From the NCBI GenBank assembly GCA_003136475.1, contig PLEQ01000277.1, positions 1 through 5,643 of the forward strand: DNA of 5,643 nucleotides. The letters are read 5' to 3'. The DNA comes from Deltaproteobacteria bacterium (GTDB lineage: Bacteria > Bdellovibrionota_B > Oligoflexia > Oligoflexales > Bog-1112). How positions within the stretch are numbered: position 1 is the stretch's first letter; every line of letters starts with the position of its first letter. Positions 5,309 to 5,643 of the stretch are shown one piece after another. Under the pieces are notes generated by a model. It saw nothing but the letters and a program-made list of their open reading frames with translations, did not search any database and had not been told where the DNA came from. The position numbers and the translations under genes were made by a program.

Positions 5309-5643
5309 CGTCTCAATTCCTACTAGCTAAACTGTTTAAAGGTTTGGATCAAATTGGTGAGGCTCCTTCTCATAAGGATATCCTCACACTTAGTCGTAGC
5401 CTATTTTTAGCTAGTTCTTACGATATCAAAACCGAAGGATTGATTTCAAATGACGCTGGCGGCGGAATCGCTCGCTGTCGCAGTTTAGCGCTTTTGAAGT
5501 CGCTGGTCGAATATGTCGAGCGCAAAGCTGTTAAAGAAAACGGAAGCGATAGCTCTAACGGATTTGCTTCATACCCTGTTTTTTTGAGCAAAAACAGTAG
5601 CAGAATATCTGCTAGGAAGTTCGCTTACTATGAGGCATTGGAA
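5281..5643 (+). CDS. YcaO-domain peptide-modifying enzyme, N-terminal fragment
   Basis: The first 121 codons, open to the right edge. ATG 5281 overlaps the end of the binding-protein gene by 28 bases and has AGGA eight bases upstream; there is no other in-frame ATG. After about 50 unassigned residues come the YcaO hallmarks: DAGGGI at 58-63, a helix containing SLVEYVER at 74-81 that matches the Ser-x-x-Glu-x-x-Glu-Arg nucleotide/magnesium-binding motif, SSNGFASYP at 91-99, and ARKFAYYEALE at 111-121, the start of the second Glu-rich helix. YcaO proteins phosphorylate backbone amides with ATP to make thiazolines/oxazolines, thioamides or amidines. Bacterial members often need a partner ocin-ThiF or E1-like protein for substrate binding, and none is visible here. 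The N-terminus seems too short to hold a full fused RiPP-recognition domain. Which chemistry it performs cannot be told from this fragment. Confidence 0.82.
   Translation, partial: MVLFQESKIASQFLLAKLFKGLDQIGEAPSHKDILTLSRSLFLASSYDIKTEGLISNDAGGGIARCRSLALLKSLVEYVERKAVKENGSDSSNGFASYPVFLSKNSSRISARKFAYYEALE

Noticed and set aside
1..5643. tRNA, rRNA, CRISPR array, insertion-sequence ends or transposase
   Set aside because: No cloverleaf-like segment, regularly spaced repeats, terminal inverted repeats with a transposase, or rRNA-like sequence was seen on reading both strands.

Overview
This window appears to be accessory DNA from a bacterium with a Gram-negative envelope. The evidence for the envelope type is a family-5 solute-binding protein with a Sec signal peptide ending in Ala-Thr-Ala and no lipobox cysteine. 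The species cannot be told from the sequence. Two sampled 60-base lines gave about 47% GC in the left half (1381-1440) and about 35% in the right half (4021-4080), so the halves may have different histories.

Left half (1-2805, all minus strand, transcribed right to left). Five tightly packed genes: a small phospholipase-A2-fold protein; a small helix-turn-helix protein; a 578-residue winged-helix DNA-binding protein with a coiled coil and a Pro/Ser-rich linker; a 66-residue protein with one membrane segment and an isoleucine/leucine zipper (holin-like in shape); and a gene starting at a GTGA overlap that leaves the window at its left edge. The content looks like a plasmid or prophage module. 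This is an inference, since no integrase, relaxase or structural gene is visible.

Middle (2806-3025). A 220-base divergent control region holds a perfect 9-bp inverted repeat, paired TGAAAAT motifs 22 bases apart and candidate promoters in both directions.

Right half (3026-5643, plus strand). A compact, translationally coupled operon: XRE-type regulator, 67-residue secreted-type peptide ending in a Gly-rich hinge and a Cys-X3-Cys tail, periplasmic family-5 (OppA/DppA-like) solute-binding protein, and the start of a YcaO-domain protein cut by the window edge. YcaO enzymes install azolines, thioamides or amidines on ribosomal peptides. The most economical reading is therefore an unfamiliar RiPP pathway: the 67-residue peptide is the substrate, YcaO modifies one or both cysteines, the binding protein captures or recaptures the product (or an unrelated peptide), and the XRE protein controls the set. 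The pairing of a modified peptide with a periplasmic binding protein recalls methanobactin systems, but the enzyme class is different. This operon is the most interesting part of the window.
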